A stretch of DNA of 64,000 bases from Actinokineospora terrae (GCF_900111175.1 NZ_FOGI01000013.1:1-64000), one strand, 5' to 3'. Shown: positions 8,802 to 18,071, counted from the stretch's first letter. Program-made: numbers and translations. The notes: generated by a model not told the origin, from the sequence alone.

Positions 8802-11800
8802 ATGCTCAAACGCAAGTCCCCAGAAGCGGCGGATGGGCCTTTCCCGTCCCCCATGACCCGCAGATCCGGCGCGAAAGCCGCCGTCGTGCTGCTGGTGCTG
8901 GCGACACTGGTGTCCACGGGTGGCCCCGTGCTCGCCGACCCGGACCCGGTGGACCCCACTCAAGTGGAGGTCACGGCCGAGCCGACCACCGAGTCCGAAC
9001 TGTCCGATCCCGCGTCCCCCGCGCCGTCCACCGGGGATTCCCCAGTGGACACCCCGCCCGCCGAGGAGCCCCCGGCCGAGACCGCGCCGGTCGACCCGGT
9101 GCCACCGGCGGAAACCCCCTCGGGTGAACCCCAGAAGGAGCCCGCGGTCGAGCAGGCCCCGGTCGTCGAGGACGCGCCCGGCGTCCAGCAAGAGGTCGGT
9201 CCGCGTGCGACGGTCGACCTCGCGCTGAGCGTGTACGCCGCGGAGGCGGCCAACGCGGGCGCTCCGATTTCCTGGACCCTGACCGTTCGCAATAACGGCC
9301 CCGGGTCGGCATCGTCTTTCACCGTTACTGACACCTTGCCCATTTCCGTAACCGGGGCCTCTAGCCCTACCGCGGGCTGTTCGGTAGCCGGAGTTCTCGT
9401 TTCTTGCGCGGGCGGCGCGCTTGCCGCCGGTGCGTCGGCCACGTTCCGAATCAACGCGACCACGCCGACGCCCTTCACCTTCCCGCTCGTGAATAACGCG
9501 TCGGTGGCGACTGGCCCCACGGACAGCGACTCCAACACGGGCAACAACGAGGCCGTCACCGTCACCACCACCGCGGCCCCCGCGCCGTCGGTGGCCCTAC
9601 TCGGCTCCGCGAGCCTGAATGACACCAACGGCAACGGTGTCGGTGACATCGGCGAGAACATCACCTACGCCCTAGAGGCGCACAACCAGGGCAACGTGAC
9701 CCTGTTCAACCTCAACGTGCAGCACAACGGAGCGGGCACCGTCACGTGTGCCGCCACGACGCTGTCACTGGGGCAGAGCACGACCTGCTCCGCACCGGCG
9801 CACGTGGTCAACGCCGCGGACGTCACCGCGGGTCAGGTGGTCACGACCAGCACGGCCACCGCGACCGCGCCGGACGGCGAACTCGTCGCGTCCGCGCCCG
9901 TGGTCACCAACACTCCGACCTTCGCCGCCGCGCCCGCGATCGATCTGGTCCGCACCGCGAACCTGATCGACACCAACGGCGACACCGTGGGCGAGGTCGG
10001 CGAGGAGATCGACTACCGGTTCCTGGTGTCGAACTCGGGCAACGTGCCGCTCACCGGCGTCGTCGTCACCGGCGACGACCTGACCGCCAACCCGTGCGCG
10101 GGCGTGATCACCACGCTCCAGCCCAACCAGACGGTGGAGTGCGCGCGCCCGACCCGGTACGTCATCACGGCGCAGGACGCGGTGAACGGCTCGGTCGCGC
10201 ACACCGCGACCGTGAGCGGCGTCGCCCCGAGCGGCGCGACCGTCACCTCGGCGCCGTCGACCTCGACCACGCCGACCTTCGTGCCCGCGCCCGCGCTCAC
10301 CATCTCGCAGACCTACACCCCGGGGGACGAGAACGGGGACGGTCACGTCGAGGCGGGGGAGACGGTCCGGTTCCAAGCGACCATCACCAACAACGGCAAC
10401 GTGGCGCTGAGCAACGTCAACGTCGTCATCGTCACCGGCGCGCAGTCGCCGTCCGGGTGCGCGCCCGCCCTGGTCATCCAGTCCGGGGCCACCGCGGTCT
10501 GCACGCAGTCCATCCCGTACGTGGTGACCCCGCAGGACGCGGCGGCGGGCGTGGTCACGCGCGCCGTGCGGGCCAGGGGCACCTCCGCGGGCGGTGTCGT
10601 GGCGCTGTCCGAGCCGGTCACCTCGTCCATCCCGGTGTTCGTGCCGAGCCCCTCGATCGGGCTCACGCACACCGCCCAGCTGATCGACGCCAACGGCAAC
10701 GGGCTCGGCGACCTCGGCGAGCAGATCCAGTTCAGCGTCACCATCAACAACACCGGCAACGTGACCCTCACCGACGTCATCGTCGAGGGCGTGCTCAGCG
10801 GCAACGCCGAGACGCTCTGCCCGCAGGCGTCGATGCTGCCCGAGGCGAGCGCCTCGTGCCCGCGCGGGCTCTACACGATCAACCAGCACGACGTCGAGGT
10901 CGGCGCGGTGCTCGGCATCGGCACCGCGGTCGGCACCGCGCCCAACGGCACCCGGGTCCGCTCGGTGCCGATCACCGTCACCATCCCGGTCTTCGACCCG
11001 GCGCCGGTGCTGGGCCTGGTCAAGGACGACATCCTGGTCGACGGCAACGGCAACGGCCTGGCCGACGCGGGCGAGGCGATCAACTACACCTTCGCGGTGA
11101 CCAACGTCGGCAACGTGACCGTCACCGGTCTGAACATCGTCGACCCGCTGCTGACCGGCACCACCTGCCCGAAGACGACGCTGATCCCGCAGGAGAGCAC
11201 CACCTGCACCTCGAACGCGCCGCACATCACGACCACCGCGGACGTGGCGGCCGCCGAGGTCGTCAACGTGGCCACCGCCCGCGGTGCCGCACCGGACGCC
11301 TCGGTCGTCGTGTCGCTGGAGTCGCGCACCAACACGCCTACCTTCGTCGCCGTCCCCGGCCTCGCGCTCGACAAGATCGCGGTGCTCGGTGACACCAACG
11401 GCAACGGTCTCGCCGACCTGGGCGAGAACATCCAGTGGTCGTTCCTGGTGGTCAACAACGGCACCACGCCGCTGTTCCGGCTGCACATCGTCGACCCGAT
11501 CGCGGGCCAGGTGACCTGCCCGATCACCGACCTGGCCGTGCTGGCGACCACCACCTGCGTCGCCACCGCCCCGCACCGGGTGACCGAGACCGACATCCTG
11601 CTCGGCGAGGTCGCCAACACCGCGCTCGCCGTCGCCGACCTTGGTGACGCGGGCCAGACCGAGGTCGTCTCGCCGCCCGACTCGACGGTGACGCCGACCG
11701 CGGGCCCGAACCCCGGGCTGACCCTGTCGAAGCGGGCCGACCTGGTCGACCTCAACGACAACGACCTGGCCGACAAGGGCGAGTACATCAACTACTCGTT

Positions 11801-12947
11801 CGTGCTGACCAACACCGGCAACCTGACGCTGACCCAGATCCGGGTGGACGACCCCAAGGCCGGGGCGGTGACCTGCCCGGTGGCCTCGCTGGCCCCCGGC
11901 GCGAGCACCACCTGCACCGCGGCGCCGTACCTGGTGACCGGGGACGACATCGCCGCCGGGATCGTCCGCAACGTCGCGGTCGGCTTCGGCACCCCGCCGG
12001 TCGGCCCGGTGGTGCAGACCCCGCCCGCCATCGCCGAGGTCCCGATCGCGTACCCGGGCCTGACCCTGGACAAGATCGCCACCCTCGACGACGTGGACTC
12101 CGACGGCTTCGCCAGCGTGGGCGAGACCATCGTCTACACCTTCGTGCTGGTCAACATCGGCAACGTGCCGATGACCGACATCAAGGTCGACGACCCGAAG
12201 GCGGGTGTGGTCACCTGCCCGGTGACGACCCTGCAGCCGGGGGAGACCACGACCTGCTCCTCGGAGCCGTACGAGGTCACCGAGGCGGACGTCGCGATCG
12301 GGGTCGTGCACAACGAGGCGACCGCGTCCGGGCAGCCCCCGGGCACCGACCCGCCGTACGTGACCCCGCCCGACACCGCGGACGTGCCCACCACCGAGAT
12401 CGTCTCGGGTGAGGACCCGAACGAGGCAGGGGACGCCCCGGCGATCACCCTGGTGAAGTCGGCCGCCCTGCGCGACACCGACGGCGACGACCTGGCCGAC
12501 GTCGGCGAGCTGATCGACTACACCTTCCTGGTCACCAACACCGGTGACGTCGCGCTCAGCGGCATCCACGTCGACGACCCGAAGATCACCGACGTGGTCT
12601 GCCCCGACACGACCCTCGACCCGGGCGAGTCGGTCACCTGCGCCAAGCTCGGCTACGTGGTCACCCAGGCCGATGTCGACTCGGGCACCGTCCACAACGT
12701 GGCCACCGCCTCCGGCGACACCGGCGGCGGGGACACGGTGACCTCCGAGCCGTCCGAGGCGACCGTCCCAGCGGACGACGTCGTCCCCGGCGGCGGAGAC
12801 GCCGAGGAAGCCGAACCCGCCGCCCAGGGTGGCCTCGCCGCCACCGGCACCACGGCCACGGTCGCCCTCTTCGGCTGGTCGTTGGTGTTCATGGTCGCGG
12901 GCGTGCTCGTACTGCTCGGCAGCCGCGACAGGCGCAAGAAGGCATAA
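8802..12947 (+). CDS. Cell-wall-anchored repeat surface protein with LAATG sorting signal
   Basis: This 1381-residue protein has a signal/TM segment (about residues 22-45), a Pro/Glu/Thr-rich stalk (about 46-140), one DUF11-like immunoglobulin-fold unit, then nine tandem 115-128-residue repeats of the DUF7507/DUF11 class. Each repeat opens with an acidic loop close to DTNGNGLADLGE, resembling calcium-binding DxNxDG loops, and carries a conserved Cys pair. The C-terminus is LAATG, a hydrophobic helix and RDRRKKA, the layout of a sortase substrate; LAxTG is the sortase E type. Role: probably adhesion or an aerial-surface structure. ATG 8802 follows GAGGTG and the candidate promoter; ATG 8853 is the alternative. 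No sortase gene is nearby. Confidence 0.85.
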   Translation: MLKRKSPEAADGPFPSPMTRRSGAKAAVVLLVLATLVSTGGPVLADPDPVDPTQVEVTAEPTTESELSDPASPAPSTGDSPVDTPPAEEPPAETAPVDPVPPAETPSGEPQKEPAVEQAPVVEDAPGVQQEVGPRATVDLALSVYAAEAANAGAPISWTLTVRNNGPGSASSFTVTDTLPISVTGASSPTAGCSVAGVLVSCAGGALAAGASATFRINATTPTPFTFPLVNNASVATGPTDSDSNTGNNEAVTVTTTAAPAPSVALLGSASLNDTNGNGVGDIGENITYALEAHNQGNVTLFNLNVQHNGAGTVTCAATTLSLGQSTTCSAPAHVVNAADVTAGQVVTTSTATATAPDGELVASAPVVTNTPTFAAAPAIDLVRTANLIDTNGDTVGEVGEEIDYRFLVSNSGNVPLTGVVVTGDDLTANPCAGVITTLQPNQTVECARPTRYVITAQDAVNGSVAHTATVSGVAPSGATVTSAPSTSTTPTFVPAPALTISQTYTPGDENGDGHVEAGETVRFQATITNNGNVALSNVNVVIVTGAQSPSGCAPALVIQSGATAVCTQSIPYVVTPQDAAAGVVTRAVRARGTSAGGVVALSEPVTSSIPVFVPSPSIGLTHTAQLIDANGNGLGDLGEQIQFSVTINNTGNVTLTDVIVEGVLSGNAETLCPQASMLPEASASCPRGLYTINQHDVEVGAVLGIGTAVGTAPNGTRVRSVPITVTIPVFDPAPVLGLVKDDILVDGNGNGLADAGEAINYTFAVTNVGNVTVTGLNIVDPLLTGTTCPKTTLIPQESTTCTSNAPHITTTADVAAAEVVNVATARGAAPDASVVVSLESRTNTPTFVAVPGLALDKIAVLGDTNGNGLADLGENIQWSFLVVNNGTTPLFRLHIVDPIAGQVTCPITDLAVLATTTCVATAPHRVTETDILLGEVANTALAVADLGDAGQTEVVSPPDSTVTPTAGPNPGLTLSKRADLVDLNDNDLADKGEYINYSFVLTNTGNLTLTQIRVDDPKAGAVTCPVASLAPGASTTCTAAPYLVTGDDIAAGIVRNVAVGFGTPPVGPVVQTPPAIAEVPIAYPGLTLDKIATLDDVDSDGFASVGETIVYTFVLVNIGNVPMTDIKVDDPKAGVVTCPVTTLQPGETTTCSSEPYEVTEADVAIGVVHNEATASGQPPGTDPPYVTPPDTADVPTTEIVSGEDPNEAGDAPAITLVKSAALRDTDGDDLADVGELIDYTFLVTNTGDVALSGIHVDDPKITDVVCPDTTLDPGESVTCAKLGYVVTQADVDSGTVHNVATASGDTGGGDTVTSEPSEATVPADDVVPGGGDAEEAEPAAQGGLAATGTTATVALFGWSLVFMVAGVLVLLGSRDRRKKA
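9585..12770 (+). repeat. Nine in-frame repeats of about 345-384 bp
   Basis: Repeat units inside the surface-protein gene begin near 9585, 9931, 10290, 10651, 11005, 11355, 11710, 12055 and 12439. Each encodes an acidic D-x-N-x-N-G-type loop, a GNVxL strand and a CP...TTC cysteine pair. Units 1-6 keep NGNG-like loops, while units 7-9 drift (LNDND, VDSDG, TDGDD). This suggests serial duplication followed by divergence. Confidence 0.75.
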
Positions 12948-12989
12948 CCAGAGCTGGACCCACGTTCGGCCCCGGCCGGATGTGCTGAC

Positions 12990-13029
12990 GCTGTGGCCCG
13001 CGGGGATCTCCACCCCCGCGGGCCACAGC
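12990..13029 (+). terminator. Perfect 16-bp hairpin terminator after the surface-protein gene
   Basis: GCTGTGGCCCGCGGGG (12990-13005) pairs perfectly with 13014-13029 across an 8-base loop, 43 bases after the stop codon. Confidence 0.8.
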
Positions 13030-13083
13030 GCTGTCTCCGGCAATCCACCCTGCGGGACCTCACTCAACCGATCTTTTTATCAG

Positions 13084-13104
13084 CTATGCACTATCAAGAT
13101 AACC
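13084..13104. promoter_or_regulatory. AT-rich element CTAT-N3-CTATCAAGATAACC, copy 1
   Basis: This is in the 330-base gap 12948-13277, which otherwise holds only the terminator. The 21-base element contains the inverted repeat TATC-AA-GATA, and the same CTAT-N3-CTATCAAGATAACC pattern recurs at 32087-32107. It stands out by low GC. It lies about 180 bases before the next gene. Its role as an operator is inference. Confidence 0.5.
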
Positions 13105-13277
13105 CGTAGTACAGTCAAACCTGCCCGGCAAGATCCACCGCATCGGTTGCCAAGCAGCCCGGGACGGAGGTGGTCGACCTGGCGCCGCCGGACTGATGGC
13201 CACGGCGTCGAGCACGGTCGGGGGACTTACCCCCGCGTTCCTTGACCGTCGACCGGCGGCGGCCGCCTACTGTCCTC

Positions 13278-15005
13278 GTGGAGCGGATACGGCAGGAACA
13301 CGCGTCGAGGAGTCAGAACGCGCCCATCCGGGATCCGCGGCTCGCGGGGGTGCTCGCCCTGCAACGCGCGGCGGGCAACCGCGCCGTATTGAGCCTGATG
13401 CCGGTCCAACGGGTGATCGATGTCGGGGGAGCCGACCTGGTCGACGTCCTGGCCAAGAACCCCGCCCTCGTCGCACACGCCCAGAAGCGGGTGGCATGGG
13501 CTCGCCGCCACTCGCGCCGCGCCGCGGAGGGCGTCACCCCCGTCGACCACGCGTGGTGGTTCCGCGAGCACATCCAGCCTGGAGTGCACCGCCTGACCTG
13601 GGACACGTTCAACGGCTACCTGCACAGCCCGAACACGACCATCACCGTCGGCGCGGTGACGGGCAGCACGCCGTTGCCGCGCGCGGTCGTGCAGGCGATC
13701 AACGTGCACCGGACCCGTTTGTCGGGAACGCCCGGCAGGTACCTCGGCGTGCTTTCGGTGTCCAAGCGGCACCCGTGGGACAGCCACGTCGAGGACAGGT
13801 TCGACCGCGACCACGCCGCGCGGGTGCTCGGGCTCAAGCGCAGGCAGGTCCACCTCAGGCACGTGGTGATGTCGTCGTGGTTCCGCGCGTTGCCCGCCGT
13901 CCTCGGTCGCGTGCGGTTCATCGATCCCGCTGATCAGGGCATCGCCGCGGTGGCGATCAACACCCTGACCGCCCGGCTGCGCCTGCTCTCCGGCGAGCGC
14001 GCCCCGGACCTCGGTGCCGAACTCGCCGCCGCCGCGCTCGGCCTGGCCCGGGCGCTCGACCTGTGCGAGTTCACCCTGAACCTGGGGCACGGCCCGCAGA
14101 ACACCGTCATCGGGTACGCGTCCCGCAGTTGCACCGAGCTTGCCCTGCGGGTCGCGGCCAAGAAGGAGCGATTCGACTCGATCGGTGACCTGGCAGGCGC
14201 GGTCACTGCCAAGATCCGCGCGACCGCCCACCACGCGGGCCAAGGCGCTGTCGAGGCACACCTCGCCGAGCACGATCCGCTGGAGCTCCTGACCGGGATG
14301 CTGCCCGCGGTCGACCCGCTTCCCCGTGCGGTCGTGGTCGAGGCCCTGCACGAACTGGCGTTCACCCTCGGTACGGACCTCATGGCCCAGGACGAGGGCA
14401 AGCCCGCGCGCACGGGCGGCGCCGACCGGTTCGTCCCCCGCGTGCAGGGCGTGCTGGTGCCCGTCGGCGAGTCCATCTACTCGATGGCCCGCACGGCGCA
14501 GGACGGGGAGGTCCCCGAGTCCGCGCTCACCGAGCTCGTCGCCAGGTTGACGGCCATGGTCGCGGTCTTCGAGGCCATCGCCGCGGAGACGAAACCCAGG
14601 CGGCGGATCGCCAAGCGCACCGCCCGCGAGTCGAAGCCCTTCCAGGGGCGTCCCACGATCGAGCGCGGGGCGCCTGTGGTGTTCGGGAAGCCCGCCGAGC
14701 GCGAGAAAGAGATAGAGCGCGAGAAGGAGGTCGAGCGCGAGTCGCCCGTCGAGCGCAGGGCACCCGTGGCGACCGAGTCGCGGCTCACGGACTCCCCGGT
14801 GGGCGAGCGGCGACCGAAGCGGAAGGCGGCGAAGCTGAGCGACCACCCGGACGACGTCGCGGGCAGGTGGTTGGAGCGGACCAAACGGAGCCGTACCGCC
14901 GCGCCAGGCACCGATACGACAGCGGACGACGGCGGTAGCGCTCTGCTGATCAAGCGCGGGGAGCCGGACGAGGAGCCGGAGAAGTCCGACGAGTCGACGC
15001 CCTGA
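13278..15005 (+). CDS. Protein with LQRxxGN tag, candidate contractile-injection-system cargo
   Basis: This 575-residue protein (from GTG 13278; the frame is open to a TTG at 13242) has VLALQRAAGNRAV at residues 26-38. Actinobacterial eCIS-associated proteins and DUF4157 toxins share this short N-terminal motif. After it come about 430 residues I cannot assign, predicted helical. From about residue 450 there is a disordered charged tail with EREKEIEREKE repeats and a basic patch (RRPKRKAAK) like a nuclear or nucleic-acid binding signal. No ribosome site settles the start. No sheath, tube or baseplate genes are in the window, so delivery by an eCIS is an inference from the tag. Confidence 0.5.
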   Translation: MERIRQEHASRSQNAPIRDPRLAGVLALQRAAGNRAVLSLMPVQRVIDVGGADLVDVLAKNPALVAHAQKRVAWARRHSRRAAEGVTPVDHAWWFREHIQPGVHRLTWDTFNGYLHSPNTTITVGAVTGSTPLPRAVVQAINVHRTRLSGTPGRYLGVLSVSKRHPWDSHVEDRFDRDHAARVLGLKRRQVHLRHVVMSSWFRALPAVLGRVRFIDPADQGIAAVAINTLTARLRLLSGERAPDLGAELAAAALGLARALDLCEFTLNLGHGPQNTVIGYASRSCTELALRVAAKKERFDSIGDLAGAVTAKIRATAHHAGQGAVEAHLAEHDPLELLTGMLPAVDPLPRAVVVEALHELAFTLGTDLMAQDEGKPARTGGADRFVPRVQGVLVPVGESIYSMARTAQDGEVPESALTELVARLTAMVAVFEAIAAETKPRRRIAKRTARESKPFQGRPTIERGAPVVFGKPAEREKEIEREKEVERESPVERRAPVATESRLTDSPVGERRPKRKAAKLSDHPDDVAGRWLERTKRSRTAAPGTDTTADDGGSALLIKRGEPDEEPEKSDESTP

Positions 15006-15086
15006 GCCGGTCCAGCGGGGGTCCAGCAGGGCTCAGGGGTGGGTGGCCATGCTGGGTGGGTTGGTGTCCCGAGAGAAGGAGCGACC

Positions 15087-15179
15087 ATGGGTGACGACCG
15101 TGAGCCGTGGGTTGTGCCGGTGTTCGACGACTACGACACGCCGATGGAGGTTACTGCGTACGTTGCGCGGCAGGACTAA
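15087..15179 (+). CDS. pqqA: PQQ precursor peptide PqqA
   Basis: This short gene encodes 30 residues and directly precedes pqqC with a 3-base gap. The peptide contains MEVTAYVARQ, in which Glu21 and Tyr25 have the E-x3-Y spacing of PqqA; these two side chains become the PQQ skeleton. AGAGAAGGAGCGACC gives a good ribosome site for ATG 15087. The leader is acidic (MGDDREPWVVPVFDDYD) and longer than in many proteobacterial PqqA peptides of 22-26 residues. PqqD should bind it and PqqE should link the Glu and Tyr. Confidence 0.9.
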   Translation: MGDDREPWVVPVFDDYDTPMEVTAYVARQD

Positions 15180-15182
15180 CCG

Positions 15183-15872
15183 TTGACGGAGCCGTTGGCG
15201 CGGGACGAGTTTCTTGCGGCGTTGCGTGCGCTCTCCAGTCGCTACTGGGGGTCGCATCCCTTCCACGTGCGCATGCATGCCGGGACCCTCACCCCGGCCG
15301 AACTGCGCACGTGGGCAGCGAACCGCTGGTACTACCAGAGTGTCCTACCGTGCAAGGACGCCGCGATCATCAGCAACTGCCCTATTCCTGAGGTCCGCAG
15401 GCTGTGGCTAGAGCGGATCGTCTACCACGACGGCGCCGGTGATAACGAGGGTGGCAGGGAAGACTGGCTCCGGTTGTGTGAGGCGCTAGGTCTCTACCGC
15501 GCTGAGGTGCTCGACGAGCGGCATGTGGTGCCTGCGGTGAGGTTCGCGGTGGACGCGTATGTGTCGTTCGCGCGGACGCAGCCGTGGGTGATGGCGGTGG
15601 CGTCCGGGCTTACCGAGATGTTCGCGGGTCATCTGATGCGTCGTCGGATCACCGATGTCCTGGCGCACTACGACTGGATCTCGCCGGACGACCTCGCCTA
15701 CTTCACCACCCGGGTCGAGGCCGTGGCGGGCGAGGGCAAGCAAGCGGTCGACCTGGTGCTCGCGCACTGCCGCACGCGGCCCGACCAGGACGCCGCCGTG
15801 GCCGCTTTGGCGTTCAAGTGCGACGTGCTCTGGTCCATGCTCAGTGCCATCGACGCGGCGGGGACCCGGTGA
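15183..15872 (+). CDS. pqqC: PQQ synthase PqqC
   Basis: This 229-residue cofactor-free oxidase catalyses the last step of PQQ formation, ring closure and eight-electron oxidation of AHQQ. Family motifs are visible: YWGSHPFHVRMHAGTLT (about 21-37), ANRWYYQ (about 46-52), LPCKDAAIISNCP, a mid-protein DAYVSFARTQPW, and a C-terminal FKCDVLWSMLSAID. Length matches the family (about 230-250). The start is TTG 15183, directly after the pqqA stop. It overlaps pqqD by 4 bp (GTGA), so the genes are translationally coupled. Confidence 0.95.
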   Translation: MTEPLARDEFLAALRALSSRYWGSHPFHVRMHAGTLTPAELRTWAANRWYYQSVLPCKDAAIISNCPIPEVRRLWLERIVYHDGAGDNEGGREDWLRLCEALGLYRAEVLDERHVVPAVRFAVDAYVSFARTQPWVMAVASGLTEMFAGHLMRRRITDVLAHYDWISPDDLAYFTTRVEAVAGEGKQAVDLVLAHCRTRPDQDAAVAALAFKCDVLWSMLSAIDAAGTR

Positions 15873-16147
15873 GCGCGTGGGCGCCGCGGCTGCGGCGGGG
15901 TGCGCGACTGGGGTTCGACACCGTGCGGCGGACCCCAGTCGTGCTCTTCCCCGAGGGTGTCCTGGTCCTCAACGCCACCGCCGCGGCCGTCGTGGGCGCG
16001 TGCGACGGGGTGGCCACGGTGCCCGACATCGTCGGCGGGCTGGCCGGGCGGTACGCGGACGTGCGCGGTGACGACGTGCTGACCCTGCTGCGCGGGCTGG
16101 TCGCGCGCGGCGTGCTGCGCCCCGAGGAGACCGGAGGGACCGGATGA
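15869..16147 (+). CDS. pqqD: PqqA-binding chaperone PqqD
   Basis: This 92-residue protein of the PqqD winged-helix RiPP-recognition fold contains PVVLFPEGVLVLNATAAAVV and a C-terminal LLRGLVARGVLRPEE. PqqD presents the PqqA peptide to the radical enzyme PqqE. The GTG start at 15869 overlaps the pqqC stop, and the gene overlaps pqqE by 4 bp. Confidence 0.93.
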   Translation: MSAWAPRLRRGARLGFDTVRRTPVVLFPEGVLVLNATAAAVVGACDGVATVPDIVGGLAGRYADVRGDDVLTLLRGLVARGVLRPEETGGTG

Positions 16148-17208
16148 CCGCGTCACCCCCGTTCGGCATGCTCGCCGAGCTGACCCACCGCTGCCCGCTG
16201 CACTGCCCGTACTGCTCCAACCCGCTGGAGCTGGTCCGGCGCGACCGCGAGCTGACCACCGACCAGTGGCGGTCGGTCCTCACCCAGGCCAGGGCGTTGG
16301 GCGTGCTCCAGGTCCACCTCTCCGGTGGTGAGCCCCTGGCCCGCCGTGACCTCCCCGAGCTGGTCGGCCACGCGCACGGGCTGGGTTGCTACGTCAACCT
16401 GGTCACCAGCGGCTTGGGCCTGACCCACGAGCGCATGGCTGATCTCGCGCGGCGCGGCGTCGAGCACGTGCAGCTGTCGGTGCAGGCCGCGGACGAGGAG
16501 CGAGCGGACATCATCGCTGGGGCGCGTGCCGCTAAGCACAAGAAGGCTGCTGCCGCTGCGATCCGTGAGGCAGGTCTACCGCTGACGGTGAACGTTGTCT
16601 TGCACCGTCGTAACCACGATCAGGTTGGCGCGATCATCGACCTCGCGGAGGAGCTCGGCGCTGACCGGTTGGAGCTGGCGAACACCCAGTTCTACGGCTG
16701 GGCGTTGCGCAATCGAGCCGCACTCATGCCGACCCGGGCCCAGCTCGACGCCGCCGAGCCGGTCGTCCGGGCTGCCCGGCGACGGCTCGCGGGGCGGGTG
16801 GAGGTGGTCTACGTGCTGGCCGACTACCAGGACCGGCTCCCGAAGCCCTGTATGCACGGTTGGGGCGCGCGGCAGTTGACCGTGGCGCCCGATGGCACGG
16901 TGCTGCCGTGCCCGTCAGCGCACGTGATCACGTCGTTGGAGTTCGACAACGTGACAGAGCGGCCGCTGGCCGAGATCTGGTACGAGTCGTCGTCGTTCAA
17001 CGCCTACCGGGGCGAGGAGTGGATGCGTGAGCCCTGCCGGTCGTGCGATCGCCGTGGTGTCGACTTCGGTGGTTGCCGCTGTCAGGCGTTCCTGTTGACC
17101 GGGGCGGCGGAGAACACCGATCCGGTGTGTGCGTTGTCGCCACATCACGGTGTGGTCGAGCAGGCGGTCGCCCCGGCGGTGGACGTGCCGTTCGTGATGC
17201 GCGGATGA
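16144..17208 (+). CDS. pqqE: Radical SAM PqqA peptide cyclase PqqE
   Basis: This 354-residue enzyme has the radical-SAM triad C-x3-C-x2-C (HRCPLHCPYCSNP, about residues 16-28) and a C-terminal SPASM-type cysteine set (CMHGWGARQLTVAPDG, LPCPS, CRSCDRRG, GGCRCQAF). It joins Glu and Tyr of PqqA by a carbon-carbon bond, acting with PqqD in the cytoplasm. Length is slightly under the usual 370-380. It starts at ATG 16144 overlapping pqqD and ends overlapping pqqB. Confidence 0.95.
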   Translation: MTASPPFGMLAELTHRCPLHCPYCSNPLELVRRDRELTTDQWRSVLTQARALGVLQVHLSGGEPLARRDLPELVGHAHGLGCYVNLVTSGLGLTHERMADLARRGVEHVQLSVQAADEERADIIAGARAAKHKKAAAAAIREAGLPLTVNVVLHRRNHDQVGAIIDLAEELGADRLELANTQFYGWALRNRAALMPTRAQLDAAEPVVRAARRRLAGRVEVVYVLADYQDRLPKPCMHGWGARQLTVAPDGTVLPCPSAHVITSLEFDNVTERPLAEIWYESSSFNAYRGEEWMREPCRSCDRRGVDFGGCRCQAFLLTGAAENTDPVCALSPHHGVVEQAVAPAVDVPFVMRG

Positions 17209-18071
17209 GGGTTGTCGTCCTGGGTACTGCGGCTGGGGGAGGGCTGCCGCAGTGGAACTGTGCGTGCGAGCTGTGTGAGCGCTCTCGTGAAGGTGACTCT
17301 GCCGTGCTGCCGCGTTTGCAGGACTGCGTAGCGGTAAGCGCGACCGGTCGGAACTGGTACCTGCTCAACGCTTCCCCGGACCTACGCGCCCAGATCATCT
17401 GTACGCCAGAGCTTGCGCCTGGTCCCGGTAGGCGTCAGACCCCGATTCGTGGTGCGCTGCTTACCGATGCCGAGCTTGACCACACCCTAGGGCTGGCCTT
17501 GCTCCGTGAAGGTTCACTGACGGTGTGGGCGCCACCTCCGGTGCTTGACGCTGTCGCCGTGCGGCCGCTCGTCGCGCACTACCAGCACTGGGACTGGTTT
17601 TCGGCCGATGGCACGTTCCGGCTGGATGAGGGTCGCCTGGAGTGCGCGGTGTTTCCCCTGTCCGGCAAGAGACCCCGGTACGCGAAGGACGCGGCAGACG
17701 CGCCGGACTGGGTGGTCGCGTACCGTGTCACGGATGTGGGCACCGGCGGATCGCTGGTGTACGCGCCGTGCCTGGCCGGGTGGCCTGACGGGTTCGACGA
17801 GTTCACCTCGGGCGCGACCTGCGCGTTGCTCGACGGCACCTTCCTCGGTCCGGACGAGATGTCCACCAGCACCGGTCGCGGCGACCAGCGCGCCATGGGG
17901 CACCTGCCGATCGCGGAGTCGCTTCCGCTGCTGCGGCCGGGTTCGACGCGGTGGCTCTACACGCACCTGAACAACACCAACCCGGTTGTCGCGCGGGACT
18001 GCGCGGCGAGGGGTCGGATCGCCGCCGCGGGGGCGGCGGTCGCCGAGGACGGCGCGCGGTACGAGCTGTGA
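17205..18071 (+). CDS. pqqB: PQQ biosynthesis protein PqqB
   Basis: This 288-residue metallo-beta-lactamase-fold protein, in which PqqB family landmarks are clear: VLGTAAGGGLPQWNCAC at the N-terminus, LLNASPDLRAQI, LTDAELDHTLGL, MGHLPI and LYTHLNNTNP. PqqB is proposed to hydroxylate the cross-linked Tyr of the Glu-Tyr intermediate. It is the last gene of pqqACDEB, an order unlike the common ABCDE. ATG 17205 overlaps the pqqE stop. No PQQ-dependent dehydrogenase lies in the window. Confidence 0.93.
   Translation: MRVVVLGTAAGGGLPQWNCACELCERSREGDSAVLPRLQDCVAVSATGRNWYLLNASPDLRAQIICTPELAPGPGRRQTPIRGALLTDAELDHTLGLALLREGSLTVWAPPPVLDAVAVRPLVAHYQHWDWFSADGTFRLDEGRLECAVFPLSGKRPRYAKDAADAPDWVVAYRVTDVGTGGSLVYAPCLAGWPDGFDEFTSGATCALLDGTFLGPDEMSTSTGRGDQRAMGHLPIAESLPLLRPGSTRWLYTHLNNTNPVVARDCAARGRIAAAGAAVAEDGARYEL

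Noticed and set aside
9765..13067. A 1100-residue minus-strand open frame antisense to the surface protein
   Set aside because: Third-position GC bias produces long antisense frames here. The plus strand has clear repeats, signal peptide and anchor, while the antisense protein is Arg/Gly/Val-rich without motifs.
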